64,000 nt of DNA, taken from assembly GCA_964016885.1 (NCBI GenBank), contig OZ024744.1, positions 118,859,197-118,923,196 on the forward strand, written 5' to 3'. Below, one piece after another: positions 9,770-21,804 of the stretch. The notes under the pieces are model-generated. The model searched no databases. It saw only the letters and a program-made list of their open reading frames with translations, and was not told the DNA's origin. Position numbers and translations under genes: made by a program. This DNA is from Eledone cirrhosa (taxonomy: Eukaryota > Mollusca > Cephalopoda > Octopoda > Eledonidae). Positions within the stretch are counted from its first letter, which is position 1; every line of letters begins with the position of its first letter.

Positions 9770-10553
9770 TATCTGTTCCATAGGATACCTGCCACATGTT
9801 ATCTGTTCCATATGGCACCTGCCACATGTCTGTTCCATATGGCACCTGCCACATGTTGCCTGTTCCATAGGATACCTGCCACATGGTGTCTGTTCCATAG
9901 GATACCTGCCACATGTTGTCTGCACCATAGGACACCTGCCTCATGGTATATGTTCCATAGGATACCTGCCACATGTTGTCTGTTCCATATGGCACCTGCC
10001 ACATGTTATCTGTTCCATAGGGTACCTGCCACATGTTGCCTGCTTCATTGGGCACCTGCCACATGTTGACTGTAACATAGGATACAATCCATATGTTATC
10101 TGTTCCATAGGACACCTGCCACATGTTATGTTCCATAGGGTCACCTGCCACATGTGTTCCAAAGGGTACCTGTCACATGTTTCCTGCTCCATGGGTACCT
10201 GCCACATGTATGTTCCATAGGATGCCGACCACATGTTGTCTGTTCCATAGGATACCTGCCACATGTCTGTTCCACAGGACACCTACCACATGTCTGTTCC
10301 AAAGGATACCTGCCACATGTCTATTCTATAGGACACCTACCACATGTCTATTACATAGGCTACCTGCCACATGTTGGCTGTTCCATAGGACACCTGCCAC
10401 ATGTTATCTGTTCCATAGGATACCTGCCACATGTTGTCTGTTCTATAGGATACAAGCCACATGTGTCCCATAGGACACCTGCCAAATGTCTGTTCCATAG
10501 GATACCTGCTACATGTTGCATGTTCCATAGTACACCTGCCACATGTCTGTTCC
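9770..10553. repeat. 30-bp minisatellite
   Basis: About 26 copies of a unit of 27-30 bp: CCATAGGATACCTGCCACAT followed by GTTGTCTGTT. Variants are CCATATGGCACC and a 27-bp form lacking three bases. Because the unit is a multiple of three, the minus strand reads as a decapeptide repeat (MWQVPYGTDN). This is a by-product and not evidence of a gene. Lies in intron 1. Confidence 0.9.
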
Positions 10554-11018
10554 ACCACTACCACCACCACCACTACCCACAACACAATCACCACCACCAA
10601 CACCACCACAACTACCCACAACACCAACACTGCCACCACCAACACCACCACCACGACCACCACCACCACCACTACCCACAACACCAACACCAACAACACG
10701 ACCGTCACCACCACCACCCCTACCCACAAGACCACCACCACCACTACCCACAATACCACCAACACTACCACCACCACTACCCACAAGACCACCAACACCA
10801 ACACTACCACCACCACTACCCACAAGACCACCAACACCTACACCTACACTACCACCACCACTACCCACAAGGCCACCAACACCTACACCTACACTACCAC
10901 CACCACTACCCACAAGACCACCAACAACCACCACCACTACCCGCAACATCACCACCACTACCCACAACACCAGCACCAACATCACCACCACCACCACCAC
11001 TACCCACAAGACCACCAC
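10553..11018. repeat. (ACC)n-rich tract of almost pure C/A on the plus strand
   Basis: About 465 bp of CCA/ACC triplets with an inner period near 30-40 bp (ACTACCCACAAGACCACCAA). The plus strand is nearly free of G. Every frame is open for this reason, so the resulting Thr-, Pro- and His-rich frames are not genes. It directly joins the 30-bp and 48-bp arrays. Confidence 0.9.
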
Positions 11019-13645
11019 ATGACCACTTTACAGTGTCGACTGGGTACTTTTTGTTGTGTCACCTGCATGACCACTTTACAGTGTGTACTGGGTACTTTTT
11101 GTTGTGACACCTACATGACCACTTTACAGTGTGTACTGGGTACTTTTTGTTGTGACACCTACATGACCACTTTACAGTGTGTACTGAGTACTTTTTGTTG
11201 TGACCACTACATGACCACTTTACAGTTTGTAATGGGTACTTTTTGTTCTGACACCTACATGACCACTTTACAGTGAGTACTGGGTACTTTTTAATGTGCC
11301 ACCTACATGACCACTTTACAGTGTGTACTGGGTTATTTTGTTGTGACACCTACATGATCACTTTACAGTGTGTACTGGGTACTTTTTGTCATGACACCTA
11401 CATGATCACTTTACAGTGTGGACTGAGTACTTTTTATCTTGATACCTACATAACCACTTAACAGTGTATAATGGGTACTTGTTGTGACACCAACATGACC
11501 ACTTTACAGTGTGTACTGTGTGCTTTTTGTTGTGCCACCTACATGACCACTTTACAGGGTGGACTGGGTACTTTTTATTGTGACACCTACACAACTACTT
11601 TACAGGGTGGACTGGGTACTTTTTATTGTGACACCTACACAACTACTTTACAGTGTGTACTGGGTACTTTTTGTTGTGACACCAACATGACCACTTTACA
11701 GTGTGTACTGGGTACTTTTTGTTGTGCCACCTACATGACCACTTTAGTGTGGACTAGGTATATTTTGTTGTGACACCTACATGATCACTTTACAGTGTGG
11801 ACTGAGTACTTTTTGTCCTGATTCCTATATAACCACTTTACAGTGTATACTGGGTACTTTTTGTTGTGACACCTTCATGACCACTTCACAGTGTGGCTGG
11901 GTACTGTTTGTTGTGACACCTACATGACCACTTTACAGTGTGTACTTGGTACATTTTGGTGTGACAGCTACGTGTCAACTTTACGGTGTGTACTGGGTAC
12001 TTTTGTTGTGACACATGACCACTTTACAGTGTATACTGGGTACTTTTTGTTGTGACACCTTCATGACCACTTCACAGTGTGGCTGGGTACTGTTTGTTGT
12101 GTCACCTACATGACCACTTTACAGTGTGTAATGTGTGATTTTTATCATAACACCTACATGACCACTTTACAGTGTGTACTGGGTACTTTTTGTTGTGACA
12201 ACTACATGAGACTTTACAATGTGTACTGGGTACTTTTTGTTGTGACACCTACATGACCACTTTACTGTGTGTACTGGGTACTTTTTGTCCTGATTCCTAC
12301 ATAAACCACTTTACAGTGTATACTGGGTACTTTTTGTTGTGCCACCTACATGATCCACTATACAGTGTGCACTGGGTACTTTTTGTTGTGAACCCTACAT
12401 GACCACTTTACAGTGTGTAGTGGGTACGTTTTGTTGTGAGAGCTACATGACCACTTTACAGTGTGTACTGGGTATTTTTGTCATAACACCTACATGACCA
12501 CTTTACAGTGTGTACTGGGTACTTTTTGTCCTGATTCCTACATAAACCACTTTACAGTGTATACTGGGTACTTTTTGTTGTGACACCTTCATGACCACTT
12601 TACAGTGTGGGCTGGGTACTCTTTGTTGAGACCCCTACATGACCACTTTACAGTGTGTACTGGGCACTTTTTGTTGTAACATGTACATGAGCACTTTACA
12701 GTGTATACTGGGTACTTGCAGTGTGACACCTACATGACCACTTTACAGTGTGAACAAGGTACTTTTTGTTGTGTCACCTACATGACCACTTTACACTGTA
12801 CTGGGTACTTTTTGTTGTGACACCCTCATGACCACTTTACAGTGTACTTGGTACTTTTTGTTGTGACACCTACATGACTACTTTACAGTGTTAACAGGGT
12901 ACTTTTTGTTGTGTCACCTACCTGACCAGTTTACAGTGTGTACTGGGCACTTTTTGTTGTGACACGTACAAAGCACTTTACAGTGTGTACTGGGTACTTT
13001 TTATTGTGACACCTACATGACCACTTTACGGTGTGGACTGGGTGTATTTTGTTGTGACACCTACATGAGCACTTTACAGTGTGTACTGGGTACTTTTTAT
13101 TGTGACACCTACATGACCACTTTACGGTGTGGACTGGGTGTATTTTGTTGTGACACCTACATGACCACTTTACGGTGTGGACTGGGTACTTTTTATTGAG
13201 ACACCTTCTCGAGTACTTTACAGTGTGTACTGGGTACTTGCGGTGTGACACCTACATGACCAGTTTACAGTGTGAACAAGGTACTTTTTGTTGTGTCACC
13301 TACATAACTACTTTACACTGTACTGGGTACTTTTTGTTGTGACACCTACATGACCATTTTACAGTGTTAACAGGGTACTTTTTGTTGTGTCACCTACCTG
13401 AGCACTTTACAGTGTGTACTAGGCACTTTTTGTTGTGACACGTATATGAGCACTTTACAGTGTGTACTGGGTTCTTTTTATTGTGACACCTACATGACCA
13501 CTTTACAGTGTGGACTGGGTGTATTTTGTTGTGACACCTACATGATCACTTTACAGTGTGGACTGGGTACTTTTAATTGTGACACCTGCACGACTACTTT
13601 ACAATGTGTACTGGGTACTTTTTGTTGTGGTAACTACAAGATTGT
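11018..13645. repeat. 48-bp satellite derived from a dispersed module
   Basis: About 54 copies of a unit of roughly 48 bp: ACATGACCACTTTACAGTGT, then GTACTGGGTACTTTTTGTTG, then TGACACCT. Unit divergence is moderate, with small indels. The unit corresponds to the module that occurs singly in LINE UTRs (16885-16985, 18060-18130), beside the mariner (2700-2760) and at 37393-37470. Confidence 0.92.
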
Positions 13646-13686
13646 AATGTTTTTCTTGATGTCAGCCCTTGTGGCCAATAAAGAAA

Positions 13687-13710
13687 TCATTATTATTATC
13701 ATCATTCTTT
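13687..13710. repeat. (ATT)n/(ATC)n microsatellite at left border of R4-like LINE
   Basis: AATAAAGAAATCATTATTATTATCATCATT. It marks the 3' border (minus-strand sense) of the LINE at 13712-15047 and is matched by a TTA run at its other end. Confidence 0.7.
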
Positions 13711-13711
13711 G

Positions 13712-15047
13712 AGTCGCTGTCATTGATGTTATTTAACTGGAAAGTTTGTTCAAATGAACACCAAGCCACTACCTGCAGCCTCAGATATTCAGGACTTATC
13801 GGAGGGTTCTTGTTGTTCCCAGCAAGCATGCCTTTTGAAGTGTTCCAAAAAACGGGGCTGGACTAATGTTCTGAAAACCCATAAAACCTTCACTTGATCG
13901 TTTTCTATCACCGACTCTGGCTTATGCTCATACCACTTCTCAGAATGGTGTAAATTGTTTAGTTTGCATAGGTGCCAGTGAATGACCTTTCCTATCATAT
14001 CATGTCTTCAGCCTTTATAGTGAGCCTGGAGTCAGATACAAAGTGAGCCATAGTCTCCTCTCTCTCTCCACAGATCCTACACAGTGATCTAGCCTCCTCC
14101 TTGTCAATATAGTGAGGGCTTGCTCTTGCACAGCCATTGGCATTCCTTCTGTAGCTTTTTTAAGGTCTCCTGTTTTTAACAAGTTCCATGTCTGTGGATC
14201 TCTGAATTCCGTTTTCTTAAAGAAGGTGCTATGAAGGGATTTTTCATGAAGGTTGCTCTTTCTCTTTGTTCTTATTTCTTCCTTGGACATCCCCTGGTCT
14301 ATTGTCTTGTCCTTCAGTACAACTTTGAGCATTGGCTCCCTACTGTCAGACACATATTGCGCAAACTTTTTATCTCCATCTGAACACAATCCTCTATGCT
14401 GATAAGACCTCTTCCACCTTTAGATCTCTTTAAGTAGAGTCTATCAACATCAATCCTCTTGTAGAACATGCCATAGCTAATCATTAGTTTCCTAGTTTTT
14501 CTATCCATTTCTTTTTGTTCAGTCACATTCCATTTCAGAATTTCCGCACTGTACCTAATAATAGACACAGCTCGGGAATTTACTGCACTTATGACATTCC
14601 TACTGTTCAGATGTGATTTTAATGTTACTTACTCTCCTTATGTATTCAGATCTTATCAATTCCTTCATTTTTTTGTTCTTGATGTCATCTGCCTCCAGAA
14701 CACATAAATATTTGTATCCCTCTTCAGTGTCAATTTCCTTTATCATCTCACCTGTTGGTACCTGGATTCCGTTGCTTCTGTTCAATTTACCCCTCTTCAT
14801 CACTAAGACTCCACGTTTATTAACACCAAATTTCATATGTATATCATTGCTGAATATACGGACAGTGTTAACAAGTACATCCAACTCCTCGCTTTTCACA
14901 AAGAGTTATAGATCGTCCATGAAGGGGAGGTGGTTGATGGTAAGCTCTCCTCTTCCCGGCTTGTATCCTGCTCTCACTTTTCGTAATATGAGGGTAAGGA
15001 CAAACAACAAAAGGGACAAACAATCTCCTTGGAAGATACCTCTCTTT
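13712..15047 (-). pseudogene. R4/Dong-like LINE fragment (copy 2): RT to C-terminus
   Basis: Minus-strand pieces in order: RGIFQGDCLSLLLF (15045-15005), INHLPFMDD (catalytic box, about 14910-14940), DIHMKFGVNKRG (about 14820-14850), GEMIKEIDTEEGYKYLCVLE (about 14690-14750), AEILKWN..EMDRKTRKL (about 14490-14545), YLKRSKGGRGLI (about 14400-14435), then a tail with WYEHKPES and LWVF (13870-13950). This order is shared with copies at 22905-25112 and 25588-26690. Several frameshifts and stops break it. The 5' end is cut exactly at a TTA/ATT run, just before the RGIFQGD motif. Confidence 0.8.
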
Positions 15048-15078
15048 ATTATTGTTATTATTATTATTATTATACAAT
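15047..15078. repeat. (TTA)n microsatellite at right border of R4-like LINE
   Basis: TATTATTGTTATTATTATTATTATTAT directly abuts the RT codons of the minus-strand LINE, whose 5' truncation point coincides with it. Confidence 0.85.
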
Positions 15079-15895
15079 ATATTTGAAGAGGTTTCATGTA
15101 CGGGAATGGCAGGTCGAGTAACTCTTCCTCTCAATTTGTTCCAGAAAAGAAATGATCTTCAAAAGTGTAAACAATATCTTTATTTTAAATTAACTTTGAC
15201 TCATTTTATAAGGAAATATTTTATTTTATTTTACAAAACTGTTTATAAAATAACAAAACACACTATTAAATAAAAGAAAAAAGAAAATCAAGCAACAATA
15301 GAAAGGAGGGGAGGGTGAAGACACTAATGCCCCAGTCTAGGGCACTATTACGGATTGACCGGAGAGACCCGCTGCAACATCCACTCCCACACCTACCTTA
15401 TGGGGATCCCTCCTTAAGCGGGCCGCCGTCTTTTTGATTTTACAGAGGAAATCAACAGAGCAGGAACCAAGAACACCTGAGGTCTGGAAAGAGGCAAGGT
15501 ACAAAGATGAAGCAGTCAGTCAGGTCCAGGTATTTAACTATCTTCCTCTCCGCTGGGGTAATGCAGGGACCAATAATACCAGAGGTCTCAAAGGAGACTG
15601 GTACAAAGATGAAACTTGCTGTTTTGTAAGATTACTTCAACAACAATCTTATATTCATCTCAATCCCCTCATACCACCTTCACCACCACAACCATATCTT
15701 TGTCAGGTTGATTTTCTTCTTAAATTATTTTTTATGTTTTTTATGGCTTTTTATTTTTATCATCTATTTTATTTGTTTTTATTATTCTTATTTTCTTTTC
15801 AAGAAATTAGAACTGACGGCAGATGAGGGTAATGTTTACCCAGGAGTATTATCCCGGAAAACTTTTGAGGTATGGCATTAAAATATTCTGTAGTA
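15079..15895. other. Intron DNA, no recognised element
   Basis: Mixed sequence with a GC-rich block at about 15300-15440 (a CCCAGTCTAGGGC foldback-like word, GGGATCCCTCC, GCGGGCCGCCGT). Two related half-repeats begin ACACCTGAGGTCTGGAAAGA and ATACCAGAGGTCTCAAAGGA (about 15473 and 15575), each followed by a TACAAAGATGAA word. A T-rich stretch follows. No coding family was recognised. Confidence 0.4.
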
Positions 15896-15941
15896 CAGGG
15901 GTGAGCAACATATTCCATTGGCAGGCCACTTTTGAACATTG

Positions 15942-17805
15942 GAACAACTATTAGGGTCATTAATATTTATTAAGCATTATTCCAACAATCCACCACAACT
16001 TCTTTCCATAACATGGAACTGGGAAATTATAACACACACAACCCTATCAGAACAACTATTAGGGTCATTAATATTTATTAAGCCTTATTCCAACAATCCA
16101 CCACAACTTCTTTCCATAACATGGAACTGGGAACTATAACACACACAACCCTATCAGAACAACTATTAGCGCCATTAATATTTATTAAGCCTTATTCCAA
16201 CAATCCACCACAACTTCTTTCCATAACATGGAACTGGGAAATTATAACACACACAACCCTATCAGAACAACTATTAGGGCCATTAATATTTATTAAGCAT
16301 TATTCCAACAATCCACCACAACTTCTTTCCATAACATGGAACTGGGAAATTATAACACACACAACCCTATCAGAACAACTATTAGGGCCATTAATATTTA
16401 TTAAGCATTATTCCAACAATCCACCACAACTTCTTTGCATAACATGGAACTGGGGAAATTATAACACACACAACCCTATCAGAACAACTATTAGCGCCAT
16501 TAATATTTATTAATCGAGAGAAGACTACGTTGGTATGGACACGTGATGCGCATGAAAGTTGATAGCTGTATAACAAAGTGCAGGGCAATAAAGATAGACG
16601 GTAGCCACGGAATAGGCAGACCTAGAAAAACCTGGGACGAGCTGATAAACTCCAACCTCACACACTTACACCTCTCCAAGACAATGTCACTGGACCGAGA
16701 CCTTTGGCAGTACTCAGTAATAGAGAAGACCCGCCTTATCTAAATACATAGTAAAACCTACTACAGTCAGTAGGCATCTCTAACAAAATACACCCCCCGT
16801 CCCCCCACCCCATCCACACCGCCCCCTTCTATGTAAAGTTATGTTGGTGCCACACCATCCAGGCCGAAACAAATGAGATCGTGTAGGTGTCACGACAAAA
16901 AACACACAGTCCACACTGTAATGTGGCCGTGTAGGCAACACGGTAAAAACCTCCCAGTCCCACACTGTAAATGTGGTTGGTGTTAGGAAGGGCATCCAAC
17001 TGTAGAAAACCTGCCAGACAGTCCTATGCAAGCAAGACAATCACTCTTGCCTCAAGTGGGAAAACCCCCGTCCAAACCCATGCATGATGATGATGATATT
17101 CCAACAATCCACCACAACTTCTTTGCATAACATGGAACTGGGAAATTATAACACACACAACCCTATCAGAACAACTATTAGGGTCATTAATATTTATTAA
17201 GCATTATTCCAACAATCCACCACAACTTCTTTCCATAACATGGAACTGGGAAATTATAACACACACAACCCTATCAGAACAACTATTAGCGCCATTAATA
17301 TTTATTAAGCATTATTCCAACAATCCACCACAACTTCTTTCCATAACATGGAACTGGGAAATTATAACACACACAACCCTATCAGAACAACTATTAGGGC
17401 CATTAATATTTATTAAGCATTATTCCAACAATCCACCACAACTTCTTTCCATAACATGGAACTGGGAAATTATAACACACACAACCCTATCAGAACAACT
17501 ATTAGCGCCATTAATATTTATTAAGCATTATTCCAACAATCCACCACAACTTCTTTCCATAACATGGAACTGGGAAATTATAACACACACAACCCTATCA
17601 GAACAACTATTAGCGCCATTAATATTTATTAAGCATTATTCCAACAATCCACCACAACTTCTTTCCATAACATGGAACTGGGAAATTATAACACACACAA
17701 CCCTATCAGAACAACTATTAGCGCCATTAATATTTATTAAGCATTATTCCAACAATCCACCACAACTTCTTTCCATAACATGGAACTGGGAAATTATAAC
17801 ACACA
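15942..17805. repeat. 108-bp tandem array inside the hAT-like element (interrupted)
   Basis: About 12 copies of a 108-bp unit starting GAACAACTATTAGGGTCATT and ending ACACACACAACCCTATCA; unit starts at 15942, 16050, 16157, 16265, 16373, 16482 and so on. Units are almost identical apart from AGGGTC/AGCGCC/AGGGCC variants, so the array is young. A LINE fragment (16515-17094) splits it after about 5.3 units. The larger LINE at 17806 interrupts its right end; the next array word, AACCCTATCAG, resumes at about 21254. Confidence 0.92.
16515..17094 (+). pseudogene. RTE-like LINE, 5'-truncated C-terminal end and 3' UTR
   Basis: Open to 16743: RRLRWYGHV-type start, then CITKCRAIKIDGSHG, GRPRKTWDELINS, EKTRLI and a stop. 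Then comes a 350-bp 3' UTR carrying two 48-bp-type modules (GTGTCACGACAAAAAACACA and the CAGTCCCACACTGTAAATG form) and a (GAT)n tail at 17083-17095. It interrupts a repeat unit of the 108-bp array, with only a few bases of the unit missing. It represents the same family as 7165-9545 and shows that family's complete 3' UTR. Confidence 0.85.
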
Positions 17806-18147
17806 TAACATATAAAAACTGAACTGCACTGGGAATAGTCAACAGTTGACATGATTTTGATTTTGTATTTGTATCAGTACTGCCGGTAATATATATATAT
17901 ATATGTGTGTGTTTGTGAGTGGTGTGTGTGTTTGTGGTTTGTATGCATGAGCGGTGGTGTGTGAGTGTGTGTGTGTGTCGTGTCAATAAGTTTTTTTTTT
18001 TAATGACCATACTGTAAAATGGAGGGGTAGAGAGGGCCCTTGAGTCTAGTAAGACATCCTCTCTAGTGCTGGTGGCACAAATAAAATCACCCAGTCCATG
18101 CTGTAAAGTGGCGCTGGTGTTAGGAAGGGCATCCAACCAGTGTATCA

Positions 18148-19001
18148 ATGCCAAAACTCTTATCAGCACAGCAACAAATAGGAACAACAACAAAATATGA
18201 AGACGTTGCAACACTTAATGTTGGCACTCTCAGAGGTAGATCTGCTGAAATAGCGGAGATGCTGGAGAGAAGGCAGGTGGATGTGTGCTGCGTGCAAGAA
18301 GTGAGATGGAGAGGTGCCTCTGCGAGACTAGTCGTAGGCAAGTGTCTTAGCTATAAGCTATTCTGGGTAGGTAAGGATGATGGGTTAGGGGGAGTAGGCA
18401 TTTTCTTGGCTGAGAAATGGACCAATAAGACAATAGAGGTAGTTCGAGTTAGTAATCGAATAATTAAGCTTAGATTAGTTGTAGGCAGGAGACTACTGAC
18501 AATCATCTCGGCCTATGCTCCCCAAGCAGGCCTAGGCAAAGATGAGAAAGACTGCTTTTACGAGCAACTTTTACAAACAACCGCAATGACAGAGGACGGA
18601 GACATCGTTATGCTAGCAGGAGACTTCAATGGTCATGTTGGACGGCTCCAGGATGGTTACACTGGGGTACATGGTAGGCACGGTTACAGCTCAAGAAATG
18701 AAGAAGGAGTGAGACTTCTTGAATTTTGTGATGCAGGTACATTGACTATTTGCAACACAAACTTCCAGAAACCTGCCAATCACCTAATAACCTACAAATC
18801 TGGTGAGCACATAAGCCAGATTGACTTCTTACTAGTTAGGCAGCGGGACAGGCAGATAGTGTCTAATACTAAGGCATACCCTGGGGAAGAATGTACCCCA
18901 CAGCATAGGTTAGTCGTTAGTGATATCTCAGTAAGCAAGAGATGGAATGTGGAGAAGAAAGGTCTGGAACCTAAAAGACCTTTCACTAAAATACAAATTT
19001 A
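18148..19001 (+). pseudogene. LINE endonuclease domain (APE type)
   Basis: Open for 284 codons. Motifs: ATLNVGTLRGR, VCCVQEVRWRG (metal-binding Glu), GGVGIFLAEKW, IISAYAPQAG, MLAGDFNGHVG (GDFN catalytic block), GVRLLEFC, CNTNFQKP, SQIDFLLVR (the ID-x-L block), and GEECTPQHRLVVSD (final catalytic SDH/QHR-type block). This is the AP-endonuclease-like nuclease that nicks target DNA for target-primed reverse transcription. The frame is lost after about 18960 (WNVEKKG), where the linker moves to another frame at 19053. Confidence 0.88.
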
Positions 19002-19052
19002 GGAAAGCCCTTCAAGATGTATATGACGAAAAAGAAGACGATTTAGAGACGT

Positions 19053-21232
19053 ATGACAGATAATAACTGGAATTTCTTACGTGACAACTTGCTGCAGGCT
19101 ACTTATGAAACTTGTGGCTGGAGCAGAGCTCCAACCAGACAGAGAGTGACCTGGTGGTGGAACAGCACAGTAGATAAGGCCATTAGAGACAAAAGACTAG
19201 CATGGAAGGCTTGGAAAATGGGTGGGAGTAGGCAAGAATATACAGCCACTAAGAGAGAAGCTAGACGTCGGGTGTACTTAGCACGCAGGCAGGCGGAGAG
19301 TAGGAGGTTTGCCAATGTTCTGCGACGGGAAGATCAGAGGCGTGCGGTGTTCCACATTGCAAAGCAGTGTGTCAATGCAAATCAGGATGTTGTTGGAGAT
19401 AAATGTGTCCGGGATGATGCCGGTGTACTTAGTGTCACGAATGATCAGAAAAAGGAGGCCTGGAAATGTCATTATGAGAGACTGATGAATGTGGAGAACG
19501 AATGGGAGAGAGAGAAATTACCCTTAGTAGATCCGACAGAGACCAGCTATTGAGATTGACGAATATAGGGTCCAAGAGGCGATTAGGGAAATGAAAAATG
19601 GTAAGGCTGCTGGACCATCGGGAATAGTTGCTGAGATGCTGAAGGCATCAGGGGACGTAGGCACTAAACTGGTTGCACGCATCATCAATCAGGCTATATA
19701 TGGTGGTGTCATACCCAAAGACTGGTGCAGCAGTATTCTCATAAATTGCTACACAGGTAAAGGGGATGCTCTGGAGAAGAGCAATTATAGGGGTATAAAA
19801 CTGATAGATCAGGTTATGAAAGTGGCAGAAAGGATATTAGCACAACTAATTAGAGAAGGGGTCAAACTAGATGAGATGCAGTTTGGTTTTGTGCCTGGGA
19901 AGAGTACAACAGATGCCCTCTTCTTGGTGAGACAATTGCAAGAGAGGTTCTTAGAGAAAAATAAACCACTATACTTAGCCTTTGTTGACCTAGAGAAGGC
20001 CTTTGATAGGGTACCCCGATCTGTCATCTGGGGGTCCCTAAGGAAGCTAGGTGTTGAGGAATGGCTTGTGAGGACAGTGCAAACTTTGTACAGAGGTACT
20101 CTCAGTAAAGTTAGGGTAGGAATGGAGTTTAGTGAGGAATTCCAGATACAAGTAGGAGTACATCAAGGTTCGGTCCTCAGCCCGCTCTTGTTCATTATAG
20201 TCCTCGAAGCCATAACAGAGGAGTTTAAGACTAGCTGTCCATGGGAACTTCTCTATGCTGACGATCTGGTTCTTATAGCAGAATCAGTAGAGGAGCTAGA
20301 GAATAAATTCTGGCTATGGAAACAGCAGTTGGAAACAAGAGGACTGAGAGTGAACCTAGCTAAGACAAAAGTGTTGATGAGTAGAAAAGAGAACAAAACT
20401 CTGATTCCGTCAGGGAAATGGCCATGTTCGATATGCAGAAAAGGAACTGGCATAAATTCTATAAAATGCACACAATGCAGATCCTGGGTACACAAGAGAT
20501 GTAGCAGGATAGCAGGCAAACTAACAGGTAGGGAGAAATATGTATGCAGTAGATGTACAGGGAAATTAGACAGTAGAAGTCGCATTGATAGACACATTTT
20601 TCAAATGCAGGAGGGCGCTATAGAAGTGGTGGATAGCTTCCGGTACCTAGGAGATCAGATTAGCATGGGAGGAGGGTGTTTCGAGGCCATAGTATCTAGA
20701 ATAAGGATGGGTTGGAAGAAGTTTAGGGAGCTGCTTACTCTGTTGACAAAGAAGGGTTTCTCCCTGCGTACGAAAGGCCGGTTGTATGATGCCTGTGTGA
20801 GGAGCGCGATTCTGCATGGTAGTGAGACATGGGCAGCAACTGCAGAGGATATGCGACGGCTGGAGAGAAATGAGGCAAGCATGCCCCCGTTGGATGTGCA
20901 GTGTAAATGTGCGTGAACGACCCAGCATAAATGTGTTGAGAGAGAAACTGTGTCTGAGAGGGATAGAATGTAGTGTACGGGAGAGGAGACTGAGGTGGTA
21001 TGGACATGTGATGCACATGGAGGATGACCGATGGGTGAAGAAGTGCCAGGAAATGCCAGTTGAAGGAAGACGTGGTAGAGGTAGACCACGGAAAACATGG
21101 GCGGAGGTGGTGAGAACAGACCTCAGATCATTGAAGCTCACGGTGGAGATGACGAAGAACCGTGACGAGTGGAGAAATGCTGTGCTGAATAAGACTCGTC
21201 CCACCCTTGCAAGCAGGGAAAAGCGGACGTAA
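19053..21232 (+). pseudogene. LINE linker, reverse transcriptase and C-terminal domain, frame-broken
   Basis: Three frames in sequence: 19053-19552 (linker, WWWNSTVDKAIRDKRLAWK, basic Arg-rich), 19591-20915 (RT) and about 20880-21232 (tail). RT motifs: KDWCSSILINCYTGKGD, QFGFVPGKSTTDALF, FVDLEKAFDRVPRS, GVHQGSVLSPLLFI, LLYADDLVLIAES. A C4HC3 cluster follows at about 20424-20560 (CSIC, CTQC, WVHKRC, CSRC). The tail has LHGSETWAATAEDMRRLERN, RRLRWYGHVM and GRGRPRKTWAEVV. All catalytic residues remain; inactivation is by frameshifts near 19550 and 20880, plus the break before 19053. Confidence 0.88.
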
Positions 21233-21429
21233 AATGATGATGATGATGATGATAACCCTATCAGTGAAGCCCTTTAGTATAGGTCAACTAACAGAAAATT
21301 GTATTACAGTTACAAAAAAAATTCTAAATAAGCCTACAAGGTAAAAATGGTCATCACGGGCTACTCTGACTGATCTGGTGGGCCGGATTGTGGCTTGCGG
21401 GCCGCCTGTTGCACACCCCTGCTGTAGAG

Positions 21430-21800
21430 CATATGTATTTTATTTATACCTTGTTAAAGAGCTCCAGGCTTGGCTGTATGGTAAAGCTTGCTCCACATTG
21501 GTCATGTGGTTTTCAGTTCAATTCTGTTACATGACACTATAGCTTTGGCTTCACTAATACCTTATGGTGGGAATATGGTACACAGAGACAAAGAATGTCT
21601 GTGAGTGGATCTTAACAACAACTTAGAGTAAAGTGAAAATAACAATGTGGGTCAAATTATCTCCCCTGTTCAGTGTTATTCTGCAATAAGTTACACACTC
21701 ACCTGACAGACTCACACACCTGTCAACAGGAGCTAGCAGAGAAAGGAGTACTAGGTACTGGTGGTAAGGGATAACATGCTAGAGGACCTAGTACGGAACG
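21430..21800. other. Intron DNA, nothing recognised
   Basis: Ordinary sequence right of the hAT-like element. No coding motif or repeat border is visible before the short tandem repeat at about 21805. Confidence 0.4.
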
Positions 21801-21804
21801 GAGT

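Larger units (their letters stand above)
17806..21253 (+). mobile_element. Near-full-length RTE-like LINE
   Basis: Both junctions can be read against the 108-bp array. The array word ATAACACACA stops at about 17805 and AACCCTATCAG resumes at about 21254, with at most a base or two lost. So the element is about 3.45 kb. Order: a 340-bp 5' UTR with (TA)n, (TG)n and one GTACTGGGTG-type module (18060-18130), endonuclease, linker, RT, PHD-like finger, C-terminal domain, a short 3' UTR and a (GAT)n tail. At least three frame breaks make it inactive as read. Confidence 0.88.
15896..21421. mobile_element. hAT-like element containing a tandem array and two LINE insertions
   Basis: Left end CAGGGGTGAGCAACAT (15896) and right end, in reverse complement, CAGGGGTGTGCAACAG (ending 21421) form terminal inverted repeats matching at 14 of 16 positions. 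They are flanked by near-identical 8-bp direct repeats, CTGTAGTA and CTGTAGAG. CAGGGGTG ends with 8-bp duplications are typical of hAT elements. No transposase is visible. Inside: 108-bp repeats (15942-17805), a LINE 3' fragment (16515-17094) and a near-complete LINE (17806-21253). Confidence 0.7.

Noticed and set aside
10154..11107. 317-residue His/Thr/Pro-rich open frames
   Set aside because: Produced by the 30-bp and ACC repeats; several frames on both strands are open together because stops cannot form in such composition.
13646..13690. Polyadenylation signal (AATAAA) of a host gene
   Set aside because: It is followed by an ATT repeat in the manner of LINE or repeat tails, and the host gene continues for another 45 kb.
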